64,000 bases of DNA from Marinilabiliaceae bacterium ANBcel2 (lineage in GTDB: Bacteria > Bacteroidota > Bacteroidia > Bacteroidales > Marinilabiliaceae): positions 124,001 to 188,000 of the forward strand of contig JARULA010000002.1 of NCBI GenBank assembly GCA_029688995.1, written 5' to 3'. Of this stretch, positions 9,494-19,129 are shown piece by piece. Numbering within the stretch: the stretch's first letter is position 1; each line of letters begins with the position of its first letter. Both the position numbers and the translations under genes were made by a program. The notes under the pieces were generated by a model, which searched no databases, was not told the origin of the DNA, and saw only the letters and a program-made list of their open reading frames with translations.

Positions 9494-10609
9494 ATGGGGC
9501 AGATAGTTTTAACAGACTTAAAACGTCAATACAGATCCATTAAATCGGAGATAGATTCAGCAATAAAAGAGGTTATTGAAAGCAACTCCTTTATAAAGGG
9601 AGGTTTTGCAGCAGATTTTGAGAAAAGCTTTTCTCAAATAACAGGCTCAAAATATAGCGCTGCAACAGGTAACGGAACCGATGCTCTCTATATATGTTTA
9701 AAATCATTAGGAGTTAAATCTAATGATGAAGTAATAACGGCTGCAAACTCATTTATAGCTACTTCAGAAGCTATAAGTATGACCGGAGCAAAAGTTATAT
9801 TTGCAGATTGTAATAGATATTATACAATTGATCCCACTGAAATTGAAAAAAAAATAACATCTAACACCAAGGCAATTATACCAGTGCATCTCTTCGGACA
9901 AACAGCAGAGATGGAAAAAATTAAAAAAATTGCCGACAAACATAATCTTTTTATAATAGAAGATGCGGCTCAGGCTGTTCTCTCATCATATAGCAACAAA
10001 CCTATAGGGAGTTATAGCAGTTTTGCAACATATAGCTTTTTCCCCGGTAAAAATCTTGGCGCATATGGCGATGCAGGCGCAATAACAACAAACAATAAAG
10101 AGCTGGCACACTGGTGTTCAATGTATGGAAATCATGGAAGAACAGATAAATATGATCATAAATTTGAAGGTATAAATAGCAGATTAGATGGCATTCAAGC
10201 TGCAATACTTAATGTAAAACTCAAATATATTGAGGAGTGGACCAAAAAGAGAAAAAGAGTTGCTGAAATATATAAAAATGAGCTCTGTCCGATTTCACAA
10301 AAGAGTATAATTATGCCTCCAACAAGAGATGGTAGCGACCATGTTTATCATATTTTTGCCATTAGAGCAGATGAGAAAGAGCGCAGTGAATTAATAAAAC
10401 ATTTAAACTCAAAAGGAGTGAATACAGGTATTCATTACCCCATAGCTCTACCACTTTTAACAGCATATAAACATTTAAATCACAAAAAGGAAGAGTTCCC
10501 AAACGCTGTACTGTTTTCAAAACAGCTTTTATCACTTCCGATATTTCCAGAGCTTAAAGATGATGAAATAAAATATATATGTGATACCATAAAATCTTTT
10601 TATAATTGA
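9494..10609 (+). CDS. DegT/DnrJ/EryC1/StrS sugar-nucleotide aminotransferase, WbpE/WlbC-like
   Basis: This 371-residue PLP enzyme of the DegT family has TGNGTDALYICLKSLG for cofactor phosphate binding, IEDAAQAV with the ring-stacking Asp, and the Schiff-base lysine K186 in SFFPGKNLGAYGD. The GNHGR...NSRLDGIQAAIL region is also typical. It probably adds an amino group at C3 of the keto-sugar made by the dehydrogenase encoded immediately upstream; the ATG directly follows that gene's TAG. Related enzymes use glutamate as amino donor. The N-acetyltransferase that usually completes this pathway (WbpD/WlbB) is not in the window. Confidence 0.88.
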   Translation: MGQIVLTDLKRQYRSIKSEIDSAIKEVIESNSFIKGGFAADFEKSFSQITGSKYSAATGNGTDALYICLKSLGVKSNDEVITAANSFIATSEAISMTGAKVIFADCNRYYTIDPTEIEKKITSNTKAIIPVHLFGQTAEMEKIKKIADKHNLFIIEDAAQAVLSSYSNKPIGSYSSFATYSFFPGKNLGAYGDAGAITTNNKELAHWCSMYGNHGRTDKYDHKFEGINSRLDGIQAAILNVKLKYIEEWTKKRKRVAEIYKNELCPISQKSIIMPPTRDGSDHVYHIFAIRADEKERSELIKHLNSKGVNTGIHYPIALPLLTAYKHLNHKKEEFPNAVLFSKQLLSLPIFPELKDDEIKYICDTIKSFYN

Positions 10610-10613
10610 TCCT

Positions 10614-11843
10614 ATGTTTAAATTTTTAAAAGTATCAACATATTACAGAGATTTTTTAAGATATTACTACCATAACTATCCTCACATTAAAACTGCATGT
10701 TACAAAGAGCAGTTCATCCACCTTATGAATCAGCACTTTGCCTGGAGCGATAACTACAGCCGTTTTTTAAACAAAAAAGGCGTTGAAACAATGGAGATTG
10801 TAACCAACGCAACCCCACTACAGCAAGCATGGGCTAAGGAAAACGGCACAAACCCATATCAAACTGAGCAAAATATTTTAATTGCACAAATTAAAAAATT
10901 TAAACCCGAGGTAATCTATTTTCAGGATAGTATAAATTATAACGGAGAGTTTATAAAAGAGATAAAAAAAAAGCACCCATTTATAAAACTGATAATAGGA
11001 AATGTTTGTGCCCCTTTTACTGCTATGCAGTGTCACCATTTTGTACCATTTAATTTTTTTACAGTCTGTTCACCCTTCTTTAAACAACAGCTGGCAAAAT
11101 ATAGTATAAAAAGCATTATAATACCCCATGCATTTGACGAAAGAGTTTTAAAAAAAAATGAGAATGATAAGAGCTACCCCGAAGCAGATATCATTTTTCA
11201 GGGGTCAATAATTGCAGATGAAGGATTTCATAATTTAAGAAAAGAGATTCTTGAAAAGGTGATAATCGAAGATTTACCCTTCACTTTTTACGGGAACCTC
11301 CCAGATAGCAGTTATATATCATTAATTAAAAAGCAGGCATCTTATTTAGCATCAAAAACTTTAGATAAAATAGGATTATCATCTATAACAGAACAAGTTA
11401 ATATTATAAAGAAGGGGAGAAACCACTCTAAAATGCCACAAAAATTAAAAATCTCATCCACTCTTAAAAAGGCCGCAAAGCCACCACTGTTTGGTATAGA
11501 TATGTTTAAAGCAATAGCCAAAGCTAAAATAGGATTTAACATCCATATCGATTGTGCTGGTGAATATGCGGCCAACATGAGACTATTTGAGACGACAGGT
11601 GCCGGAAGCTGTCTTATAACTGACAATAAAAAGAATATTAATGAGCTGTTTGAAGATGGTAAAGAGATAGTAACATACAATAACGCAACTGAGTGCATAG
11701 AAAAAATGAAATGGCTTTTAAATAATCCCGAAAAGAGAAAAAAGATAGCCACTGCTGGACAAAAAAGGACATTGAAAGATCACACTTTTGAATCAAGAGC
11801 AGATATTTTATACAACGAAATAGTCAAATATATTAACCAATAA
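10614..11843 (+). CDS. CgeB-like glycosyltransferase (Glyco_trans_1_2 type)
   Basis: The C-terminal part of this 409-residue protein has the GT-B signature of the CgeB/PF13524 group: NMRLFETTGAGSCLITDNKKN, then a C-terminal helix region (NNPEKRKKIATAGQKRTLKDHTFESRADIL). The N-terminal half is less conserved. There is no signal peptide, so the enzyme is cytoplasmic. It starts 4 bp after the aminotransferase stop, suggesting it uses the amino sugar made by the two upstream enzymes. Its stop is only 8 bp from the stop of the convergent deacetylase gene. Confidence 0.8.
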   Translation: MFKFLKVSTYYRDFLRYYYHNYPHIKTACYKEQFIHLMNQHFAWSDNYSRFLNKKGVETMEIVTNATPLQQAWAKENGTNPYQTEQNILIAQIKKFKPEVIYFQDSINYNGEFIKEIKKKHPFIKLIIGNVCAPFTAMQCHHFVPFNFFTVCSPFFKQQLAKYSIKSIIIPHAFDERVLKKNENDKSYPEADIIFQGSIIADEGFHNLRKEILEKVIIEDLPFTFYGNLPDSSYISLIKKQASYLASKTLDKIGLSSITEQVNIIKKGRNHSKMPQKLKISSTLKKAAKPPLFGIDMFKAIAKAKIGFNIHIDCAGEYAANMRLFETTGAGSCLITDNKKNINELFEDGKEIVTYNNATECIEKMKWLLNNPEKRKKIATAGQKRTLKDHTFESRADILYNEIVKYINQ

Positions 11844-11851
11844 ATAGAAAT

Positions 11852-13255
11852 TTAGAGCTGATTATACCTATCTGCAATCTCTTTACCTGTAAAATTTTGA
11901 GGTTTTTTATCGCAGATTAGTTTTAATAAACTGCAATAATAGTTGTAAATTCCTGGATAAAGATATTCATCTAAACGACAATTATGCCATAAAAGAGAAA
12001 ACAGGCCTCCAAATTTTTCAACCTCGTCAATTAAACTAATTGTTGAATCGGTAATTTTGCTATAACATAATCCTCTGTAATTTAAAACAGTAACATCCAT
12101 GACCACTAATGGAATCTCCACAATATCAATCTCTCTATCGTTATTCAAATCATATGGTTTAAAAGGATAGCAGTAACCATTTCTAAATCCCTCATGTTCG
12201 GCAAATCCTAAAGTTGTATCATATTTAAATCCTGCCTCTTTCTGAATTTTAAAAGTCCCGGGATAGTTAAAACGTAGATAGTGTTGTCTTATCCCTACAG
12301 GAGTGACACCTGTATAACGCTTAAACTTTTCTTTCTCACTATTAAGCAGTTGGGCATTATTAACCGAATCAAAGCTACCATGAAGAGAAGTTTCAAACCC
12401 TTCAATATTTAACCTCTCAATTAAAAATGCAACTTTTTTATTCTTAAAAGAGTAACGGGCATCTTTATTTTTTCCGCTTCTGTTTAAAAAATAGTAGGTG
12501 GAGCGAATTTTTAGAGCCTTCTCGACTGAAATAAGATAATCAAAATTCCACCACGGATCCCGGTCCCTAAATGGAGTCATATTAAAACGGAGTCCTTTTA
12601 AAAAGAGCTTAAAGGTTAAACCCCTATTGTAGTATAAAGGCGCTAAACCAATTAACTGCTTTAACTTAAATAAAGTTTCACGAATACTAAAAAAAGCAAC
12701 TCTATCTACATCATGGCTAAGAAAAAAGCAGAAATTATCAAACATTCTTCTCTCTTCAAACTTAAAATTATGCATCTTAGCATACAGGGTAAACCCTTGC
12801 AAAATAATATCAAAATAGTAGTTTACCACAGGAATATCTACAATATTAAGTCTGTATTGTAAAGATCTTTTGAATGGAAACCGACCTGCAAAGTCCTTTT
12901 CATCACAATTATACTCCTCTACCGAAGCAATAAAATAAAATGCTGATGATAAAAAATCGTGATTAAAAATAAGATTTTTGTCTTTATCGATAAAGAAAGG
13001 CTTTTTTGAAGAGCTTAAAGGAAATAACACAGGTATTTTTCTTTGCTTAATATCCAGCCAAAAAGGTTTATCCAAAGGAGAATCTCTATCACTTATTTTA
13101 AAAATAATCTTGGATTTATAATTATCGCATAAAGAGTTAACTTTAGAGCCTTGAAAAGCAAAAACAATAGCATTATCAATTATACTGTTTTTTTGGTAAT
13201 GACGTTTTAAGTGCGAAAGTATATAATCTCTTCTATTCTTAGAAATCAACAACAT
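11852..13255 (-). CDS. NodB-type polysaccharide deacetylase family protein
   Basis: This 467-residue protein has an N-terminal domain of about 150 residues like that found before NodB domains in Bacteroidota exopolysaccharide loci. The catalytic part follows, with the metal-binding LSHDVD motif (about 173-178), ETSLHGSFD with the second His, GIRQHYLRF and LLWHNCRLDEY. It probably removes acetyl groups from a surface polysaccharide or precursor. There is no signal peptide, so the site of action is uncertain. It starts 1 bp after the stop of the AAC(3)-family acetyltransferase gene, so the two are translationally linked. Confidence 0.82.
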   Translation of the reverse strand: MLLISKNRRDYILSHLKRHYQKNSIIDNAIVFAFQGSKVNSLCDNYKSKIIFKISDRDSPLDKPFWLDIKQRKIPVLFPLSSSKKPFFIDKDKNLIFNHDFLSSAFYFIASVEEYNCDEKDFAGRFPFKRSLQYRLNIVDIPVVNYYFDIILQGFTLYAKMHNFKFEERRMFDNFCFFLSHDVDRVAFFSIRETLFKLKQLIGLAPLYYNRGLTFKLFLKGLRFNMTPFRDRDPWWNFDYLISVEKALKIRSTYYFLNRSGKNKDARYSFKNKKVAFLIERLNIEGFETSLHGSFDSVNNAQLLNSEKEKFKRYTGVTPVGIRQHYLRFNYPGTFKIQKEAGFKYDTTLGFAEHEGFRNGYCYPFKPYDLNNDREIDIVEIPLVVMDVTVLNYRGLCYSKITDSTISLIDEVEKFGGLFSLLWHNCRLDEYLYPGIYNYYCSLLKLICDKKPQNFTGKEIADRYNQL

Positions 13256-13256
13256 A

Positions 13257-14117
13257 TCATCGGATTATTCGATTAAAGAATCTTTTTAATAATATTAAAG
13301 CAGAGTGATACTTTACCGAAATAATATTTCCTCTGCTATGATTCCACCTAAGACGGCAATCCTTACATTCAGGGTTGTCACAAAAAAAGATAGAGGGATT
13401 ATCTTTTAAAACTTCAATCTCACATTTTAATGTTTCACGCATAGATGTAAGCATAGAGTCAGCACCTCCTATTTTACCATATCTTACAATTCCTCTCTCC
13501 TTGTAATATGGAATAAATTTAGGAAATCCTTTTGAACACCCCCCATGCCAATCAACCTTAGCAATATCATATGTTCCTCTTATTGTAAGATATCTCACCC
13601 CTTTTAACGGATTTCTCTTTTTTAATCCAACCTTTTCAACTGCAACATGAGTTGTTCCAACTCCTTCTACTTTCGTTCCGATATTAAGATTATATGCACC
13701 CATATGAGCAATCTGCTCCATAACCTGATATCCATAACTGCCTGGCATATGATTATGCATAAGTGTTTGCGCGTGACGCCCTAAAGCAACAAATTTTTGA
13801 ATAGGATGCCGGCTCCTTACAGCTCCAGGATAATCTATCATAGCATTAACAAAGACTCCTGCATATGATGGTGTATCATAACGACTAATTTTATCTCTAT
13901 TTTTATTGGAAAGTGGCAAAGGATAACTCTCAATGAAAGCATCTGCCACAATAGTTCCTGACGATCCAACCGATTCAACTAAAGCATCAATTAAAGTAAA
14001 AACACCTTCTTCCATCTTTGATAAAGATTTAAGAGAAACCTTTACATGCAAAATAGCTCCCTCTTCTACTCCAATATCTTTAATATCTTTAATTAGCTGC
14101 TCTTTTGATAATTTCAT
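13257..14117 (-). CDS. AAC(3)-family N-acetyltransferase, probably acting on surface sugars
   Basis: This 286-residue protein matches the aminoglycoside 3-N-acetyltransferase fold: an N-terminal ILHVKVSLKSL, GSSGTIVADAF, and the catalytic region RSRHPIQKFVALG followed by GSYGY and NIGT. The C-terminus carries a Cys cluster (FFCDNPECKDCRLRW) not needed for the core fold and possibly metal-binding. Family members beside deacetylases and glycosyltransferases modify polysaccharide sugars rather than antibiotics, and that context applies here. The gene lies 49 bp beyond the GH97 gene and 1 bp before the deacetylase gene. Confidence 0.82.
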   Translation of the reverse strand: MKLSKEQLIKDIKDIGVEEGAILHVKVSLKSLSKMEEGVFTLIDALVESVGSSGTIVADAFIESYPLPLSNKNRDKISRYDTPSYAGVFVNAMIDYPGAVRSRHPIQKFVALGRHAQTLMHNHMPGSYGYQVMEQIAHMGAYNLNIGTKVEGVGTTHVAVEKVGLKKRNPLKGVRYLTIRGTYDIAKVDWHGGCSKGFPKFIPYYKERGIVRYGKIGGADSMLTSMRETLKCEIEVLKDNPSIFFCDNPECKDCRLRWNHSRGNIISVKYHSALILLKRFFNRIIR

Positions 14118-14166
14118 TTAAAAACAATATTTCTACATTAAGGTATAGTTTTCTTAACAAACTATT

Positions 14167-16035
14167 CTATTTTGGAGTAAAAACAATTGCAGCTCCCCCA
14201 TCAGCAGAGAGATTAAAGTCAATAACCGACTTGCTTGTAACCTCCTCTATTATCTCCTCAAAAATACTATTTTCACCATCATCACCATAAATCAAAGCTC
14301 TATAGTATCTCTCTTCATCTAAAAAATCAAGGCCAATTGAAAGTTGACGCTCTTCACTATTAGTGATAACTCCGGCATACCACTCATCGCCGCACCGTCT
14401 GGCTTTAGCAAAGTAGTGCCCGGGATCACCTTTAATAAATGAGTAATCATCCCAAACTACAGGCAGCTCTTTAAAAAAATTGAGCTCACTTAAACTCTCT
14501 TCATAAATTTCAGGAATACCGTACCATAACAGATGTTGTAACGGACTATAAAAAAGAACCGATAAAGCAAGTTGATGAGCTTTGGTAGTTCCGTTGTTAT
14601 GCAGGTTATTATGTAGCTTAGGATGATCTTTGGGCATCCCTTCAAAACAGATTGTGTAGTCAGCTGCTCCCGATAAGTATCTGGTATATGGAAGAAGGGT
14701 AGTGTGATCACCTCTGTTATCTATATACTCATTGCCACGTATGCCTTCAACAGTAAGAAGGTTTGAATAAAGCTTCTCCTCTCCTGTCAACCTGATGTTA
14801 TCATGAATGTTAACAACCATTTTAGCCTCAGAGGCTAATGATACGATTTCGAAAAGTCTCTCTCTATCAACAGCCGATAACGCTCTCATAAACCCCAGCT
14901 TTAATCCGCTTATACCCCACGATTGATACAGTGAAACAAGCTTATGAGGATCATATGTACTCCAGGCAACCTGGTTAACATATAAAATAAGACCCATACT
15001 CTTTTGTGAAGCATAATCAACTACCTTTTCTATATCAAGCTCTTCAATAACATTTCGCGGATCAGAAGAGGGATCATTCTCATTAGGAATTCCATATCCC
15101 ATACCGTACCAACCGGCGTCAAGCAGCAGATAGTCAAAATTAAAATCAGCTGCAAAATCAGCTGCCTCTTTTACTGATTGAGTATCCATATTCATAACCC
15201 TAAAAACTTTTCCAGGATTAACCCACTTGTAATCATCAATACTATCATTATCAACTAAAGTATATAAAAGGTTTTTGTTTTCAATTAAATCTTCGGGACG
15301 ATCACCAACTAATATATACCGCCAGGGAGTTTTAAAAGGCATATCACGATGCACGTCGGCAGAAGCAAATTGAATTGATAGTTGGCCATTTCCGTAATTA
15401 AGAAGATTTGCTCTTACAAAGTGGTCGTTTAAAGCTTCATTAAATGCCAAAGAGTAGTTCTCACCTATAAGTGTAAAAGGTAAAAGCGTTCTAAATCTTT
15501 CGCTGCTGCATGTTTTAATGTAACCCGACTCATATCCCGATTCCCTGTATCCTGATAATCCGTTTTCAACATTAAATGCACTATATTCACTTCTTAAAAA
15601 AACTTGTCCTTCATTCTGGGGAAAAGAGTATCTAAAAGCTGCTCCCTCATCATATACCCTAAACTCAATCTCCATTAAAATACCTGATAAATGCTCCATT
15701 TTAACAGTAAATGAGTTATAGCTCATTTCAAAACAGGAACGCTCACCATACAAAAGCTCAACATCTGCTCTTTGGTTACTCTTCTCATTACTCTCTATAA
15801 CTGTAAAACCGGAATGCAAATCTACACCCTCTGAGGTAGCAAATCCCAAAGAAGAGGGGGCTATTACAGTATCACCTTTAAAAATGAGCTTGTAGAGTAA
15901 CCCCCCATTATCAACAGAAAACTGAAGATTAAGAGTACCGTTGGGGGACTCTTTGTCAATAAACAGATTATTGTTAGATAATAGGGTCATTAAGGAGCAA
16001 AAAAGGAGACAAAAAGAGATAAAAAGAGATTTCAT
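14167..16035 (-). CDS. Secreted glycoside hydrolase family 97 enzyme (SusB-like alpha-glycosidase)
   Basis: This 622-residue protein has a signal peptide (residues 1-20), an N-terminal beta-sandwich with the GH97 pattern VYDEGAAFRYSF, and a TIM-barrel with NFDYLLLDAGWYGMGYG, LILYVNQVAW, GISGLKLGFM and LLTVEGIRGNEY. A C-terminal beta domain completes the family plan and length. GH97 includes inverting alpha-glucosidases and retaining alpha-galactosidases. Where retaining members have the nucleophile Asp (K-x-D-F), this protein has Gly381 (KLGF), which favours the inverting class. It likely acts in the periplasm on alpha-linked oligosaccharides. No SusCD pair is nearby, which is unusual for a starch-type locus. 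Confidence 0.9.
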   Translation of the reverse strand: MKSLFISFCLLFCSLMTLLSNNNLFIDKESPNGTLNLQFSVDNGGLLYKLIFKGDTVIAPSSLGFATSEGVDLHSGFTVIESNEKSNQRADVELLYGERSCFEMSYNSFTVKMEHLSGILMEIEFRVYDEGAAFRYSFPQNEGQVFLRSEYSAFNVENGLSGYRESGYESGYIKTCSSERFRTLLPFTLIGENYSLAFNEALNDHFVRANLLNYGNGQLSIQFASADVHRDMPFKTPWRYILVGDRPEDLIENKNLLYTLVDNDSIDDYKWVNPGKVFRVMNMDTQSVKEAADFAADFNFDYLLLDAGWYGMGYGIPNENDPSSDPRNVIEELDIEKVVDYASQKSMGLILYVNQVAWSTYDPHKLVSLYQSWGISGLKLGFMRALSAVDRERLFEIVSLASEAKMVVNIHDNIRLTGEEKLYSNLLTVEGIRGNEYIDNRGDHTTLLPYTRYLSGAADYTICFEGMPKDHPKLHNNLHNNGTTKAHQLALSVLFYSPLQHLLWYGIPEIYEESLSELNFFKELPVVWDDYSFIKGDPGHYFAKARRCGDEWYAGVITNSEERQLSIGLDFLDEERYYRALIYGDDGENSIFEEIIEEVTSKSVIDFNLSADGGAAIVFTPK

Positions 16036-16211
16036 GTGTCTATAATTTGATTTTAAGTAACCACATTAAACTCGCCTTGATAGTCATTACCCTGTGTATT
16101 GAAGGTTTGACATGGCTCGTTTCATATAGAATAATTTTTCAAAACAAAAGGTTATAAAGGCTAAAAATATACAAAAAAAATTTTAACCAGAGATAAATCA
16201 CTATAAAATGC

Positions 16212-16219
16212 TATATTTG
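16212..16219 (+). promoter_or_regulatory. Promoter -7 element for the ftsX operon
   Basis: TATATTTG is a perfect match to the Bacteroidota -7 consensus TAnnTTTG and lies 55 bp upstream of the ftsX ATG. No clear TTG is seen at the usual -33 distance. It would drive the ftsX-DUF3098-uppP-truB-queA run. Confidence 0.45.
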
Positions 16220-16274
16220 CAGGTAAATTAGAGACTAATATATCCTTTTCAGATTACTGTGAAAACGAGCTTTT

Positions 16275-17144
16275 ATGAGTAATAAGGTCGCAAAAAGAAA
16301 GCTGCGTAGTTCATACGCAACTACCATAATTAGTATATCTCTGGTACTTTTTCTACTGGGAATTATCGGCTTTCTATACCTTAATGCTAATAGATTATCG
16401 GTATATGTTAAAGAAAATCTGGGTTTTACTGTATTAATAAATGATAATGCACGTGAAGCTGAAGTAATGAGGCTTCAAAGAGTTTTAAGTGCTGCTCCCT
16501 ATGTAAGAACTGCAGAGTATATTACTAAAGATAAAGCAGCAGAAACATTAAAAGAAGAGTTGGGTGAAGATTTTATTGATTTTCTTGGGTACAACCCCCT
16601 TCTCTCCTCTATAGAGGTTAAGCTTTCACATCAATGGGCTACTCCCGACAGCATGGCAAGAATAGAGGCTCAGGTCACCAGTTTCCCGGAAGTTCGAGAG
16701 GTTTACTATCAAAAAAACCTGGTAGATGCTATAAATGAGAATGTTAAAAACATAACTCTCGTACTTGTTCTTTTTAGTGCTCTGCTTTTAATAATTGCTG
16801 TTGCTCTTATAAACAATACAATAAGACTATCGGTATATTCAAAAAGATTTTTAATTAAAACGATGCAGTTGGTAGGAGCAACAAAAGGATTTATACGAAA
16901 ACCCTTTTTAGTAAAAAGCATGCTTCAGGGATTAGCTGGTGCAACAATTGCAATAGTCTTATTGTCGGGATTAATATATGGACTTAATAATGAGTTGGAA
17001 GGAGTTATTGGATTTAACAACATAACAGATATTGCACTACTTTTTTTAATGGTAATAGTTGCGGGAATTTTAATAACTTTTATTTCAACCTTTTTTGCTG
17101 TAAATAAATATCTTAAATTGAAGAGTGATCAGCTATATTACTAA
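16275..17144 (+). CDS. ftsX: Cell division protein FtsX (permease-like)
   Basis: This 289-residue protein has four membrane segments (about 17-37, 158-180, 210-232 and 255-280) and an extracytoplasmic loop of about 120 residues after the first helix, the topology of FtsX. NNTIRLSVYSKRFLIKTMQLVGAT is the conserved cytoplasmic stretch before the third helix. FtsX forms a membrane complex with the ATPase FtsE and couples divisome state to peptidoglycan hydrolase activation. FtsE is not in this window. An EnvC-like activator, the classical FtsX partner, is encoded at 44,520-45,656. Confidence 0.93.
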   Translation: MSNKVAKRKLRSSYATTIISISLVLFLLGIIGFLYLNANRLSVYVKENLGFTVLINDNAREAEVMRLQRVLSAAPYVRTAEYITKDKAAETLKEELGEDFIDFLGYNPLLSSIEVKLSHQWATPDSMARIEAQVTSFPEVREVYYQKNLVDAINENVKNITLVLVLFSALLLIIAVALINNTIRLSVYSKRFLIKTMQLVGATKGFIRKPFLVKSMLQGLAGATIAIVLLSGLIYGLNNELEGVIGFNNITDIALLFLMVIVAGILITFISTFFAVNKYLKLKSDQLYY

Positions 17145-17165
17145 ATAAACTCCAAAAACAAGAGT

Positions 17166-17456
17166 ATGCCTACAAAAAAGAGAACAGAGGAGAATTTTAA
17201 AAAGAAGAAGTTTGAAATGGCTCTGCATAAAGAGAATTACATTTTACTAATTATCTCTTTTGCAATAATAGTTATCGGCTTTTTATTAATGATAGGCGGG
17301 GGAAGCGATGACCCTAATGTTTTTGATGAGTCGGTATATGGATTCAGAAGAGTTACCCTGGCTCCTATGATTTCACTATTTGGTTTTGTTTTTGCTATTT
17401 ATGCAATTCTCAAAAAACCTAAAATTGACAAAACTGATAGTAAAAAGAACAACTAA
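17166..17456 (+). CDS. DUF3098 family small membrane protein
   Basis: This 96-residue protein has a basic N-terminus, two membrane helices (about 25-43 and 68-86) and a GGGSDDPNVFDESVYGFRRVTLAPM loop between them. It matches the small DUF3098 family of Bacteroidota, which lies between ftsX and uppP in many genomes. It starts 21 bp after ftsX. The function is unknown; position suggests a role linked to cell division or envelope synthesis. Confidence 0.85.
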   Translation: MPTKKRTEENFKKKKFEMALHKENYILLIISFAIIVIGFLLMIGGGSDDPNVFDESVYGFRRVTLAPMISLFGFVFAIYAILKKPKIDKTDSKKNN

Positions 17457-17537
17457 AAAAATATTATAACACGTTTAAGTCATGATTATCTATAAATAAT
17501 ATCTAATTAATCGACTAGAGAAGATAAAAAATCTAAA

Positions 17538-18344
17538 ATGACTATAATTGAAGCATTAATTTTAGGCCTTATTCAAGGCCTAACTGAGTTTTTGCCGGTA
17601 AGTAGCAGCGGGCATCTGGAAATTGGAAGAGAGCTCCTGGGGGTTGAAGCAACAGACAATCTGCGGTTTTCGGTAGTTGTACATGGAGCAACAGTATTAA
17701 GTACCCTTGTAGTATTTAGAGATGATATAGCTAAATTACTAACCGGTCTCTTTAAATTTGAGTGGAATGAAGAGACTAAATATATAGCAAAAATTGCTGT
17801 TTCAATGATTCCTATAGCAATTGTCGGACTCTTTTTTAAAGAGCATGTTGAAGCAGTTTTTGCAACAGAGAATATACTGCTGCTTGTAGGATTAATGTTA
17901 TTGATTACTGCTACATTACTAACTTTGGCATATATTAAAAAAGGGGGAGATAAGGATATATCATATAAGCATGCACTTATTATTGGAATTGCACAAGTTT
18001 TTGCAGTGATGCCTGGAATATCCAGATCTGGTGCAACAATAGCAACTGGCTTAATGCTGGGAAACAAAAGAAGTGAGATGGCTAAATTCTCTTTCTTAAT
18101 GGTTTTAGTTCCAATATTGGGAGAGAATTTTTTAGATCTGCTAAAAATGAGTTCTACCACCGAAGCAGCAGCTACTGCAGGTATAAGTGGTGTAGCTCTA
18201 TTATCAGGATTTATAACAGCTTTCATTGCCGGACTATTTGCATGTAAATGGATGATAAGAATAGTAAAACAGGGAAAACTTATCTGGTTTGCTATCTATT
18301 GTGCCATTATAGCAGCAATCTCAATAACAGGAAGCTTTATTTAA
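17538..18344 (+). CDS. uppP: Undecaprenyl-diphosphate phosphatase (BacA/UppP)
   Basis: This is a 268-residue integral membrane protein with both family signatures: [12 protein letters not shown] (about 15-26, catalytic Glu17) and GISRSGAT (about 160-167). It removes a phosphate from undecaprenyl diphosphate to recycle the lipid carrier for peptidoglycan and surface-glycan synthesis. About seven to eight hydrophobic segments fit the family. It is followed after 12 bp by truB. Length is usual for the family. Confidence 0.95.
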   Translation: MTIIEALILGLIQGLTEFLPVSSSGHLEIGRELLGVEATDNLRFSVVVHGATVLSTLVVFRDDIAKLLTGLFKFEWNEETKYIAKIAVSMIPIAIVGLFFKEHVEAVFATENILLLVGLMLLITATLLTLAYIKKGGDKDISYKHALIIGIAQVFAVMPGISRSGATIATGLMLGNKRSEMAKFSFLMVLVPILGENFLDLLKMSSTTEAAATAGISGVALLSGFITAFIAGLFACKWMIRIVKQGKLIWFAIYCAIIAAISITGSFI

Positions 18345-18356
18345 ACAAAACTCATT

Positions 18357-19103
18357 TTGACAGATATAGACGGCTTAAAGCTCTTTTCAAAAGATGAAAA
18401 AATAGGTGAAAAAGAGTATAGAGAAGGTTGTATTATTTTAATTGATAAACCTTTTAAATGGACCTCTTTTAATGTTGTAAGTAAAATAAGAGTATTACTG
18501 AAGCATTATATGGGGATAAAAAAAATTAAAACAGGACATGCAGGTACATTAGATCCTTTGGCAACAGGATTGCTTATTTTATGTACAGGCAAAGCAACAA
18601 AGTCAATTGACACACTGGTAAATAGCGAAAAGGAGTATATTGCTGATATAACGCTTGGAGCAACAACGCCCTCTTATGATCTTGAGACGGAAGTAGATAA
18701 TATATCAGATTATAGCAATATTACCAATGGAAAAATTATATGGTCTCTAAATAGTTTTAAAGGCAAACAAACTCAAGTTCCACCTGTTTATTCAGCAGTA
18801 AAAGTAAAAGGAAAAAAAGCTTATGAGCATGCACGCAAAGGAGAATCATTAAATCTTAAAGAGAGAGAGATAGAGATTTATAATGCTGAACTTTTAGAGT
18901 ATAATGCACCTGTTGCTAAAGTGAAAATAAACTGTAGCAAAGGCACTTACATAAGATCATTAGCAAACGATATTGGCAAAAAGTTAAATACCGGAGCATA
19001 TCTTTCGGCATTAAAAAGAACAAAATCGGGAGAATACACAATAGAAATGGCATCTTCAATTGAAGAGTTCGAAGATGCACTTAAAAAAAGTATAGATAAA
19101 TAA
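18357..19103 (+). CDS. truB: tRNA pseudouridine-55 synthase (TruB)
   Basis: This 248-residue enzyme makes pseudouridine 55 in the T-loop of tRNAs. It has [14 protein letters not shown] near the N-terminus, the catalytic motif [14 protein letters not shown] with Asp66, and the [13 protein letters not shown] region. The only plausible start is TTG at 18357: no in-frame ATG lies between the uppP stop and the conserved core. It is the fourth gene of the ftsX-to-queA operon. Confidence 0.94.
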   Translation: MTDIDGLKLFSKDEKIGEKEYREGCIILIDKPFKWTSFNVVSKIRVLLKHYMGIKKIKTGHAGTLDPLATGLLILCTGKATKSIDTLVNSEKEYIADITLGATTPSYDLETEVDNISDYSNITNGKIIWSLNSFKGKQTQVPPVYSAVKVKGKKAYEHARKGESLNLKEREIEIYNAELLEYNAPVAKVKINCSKGTYIRSLANDIGKKLNTGAYLSALKRTKSGEYTIEMASSIEEFEDALKKSIDK

Positions 19104-19129
19104 ATTATTCACATAACGATTCTGTAGCA

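Noticed and set aside
13257-14117. Aminoglycoside resistance gene of the AAC(3) type
   Set aside because: The fold matches, but the gene is coupled to a polysaccharide deacetylase gene and there is no mobile context. A sugar-modifying role is more likely.
853-16035. Polysaccharide region as a horizontally acquired island
   Set aside because: No integrase, insertion sequence, tRNA or flanking direct repeat was found, and base composition looks like the neighbours by eye.
17573-18226. 217-residue minus-strand open frame opposite uppP
   Set aside because: It lies wholly antisense to a gene with clear family motifs, and its translation shows no domain or plausible composition. It is a shadow frame.
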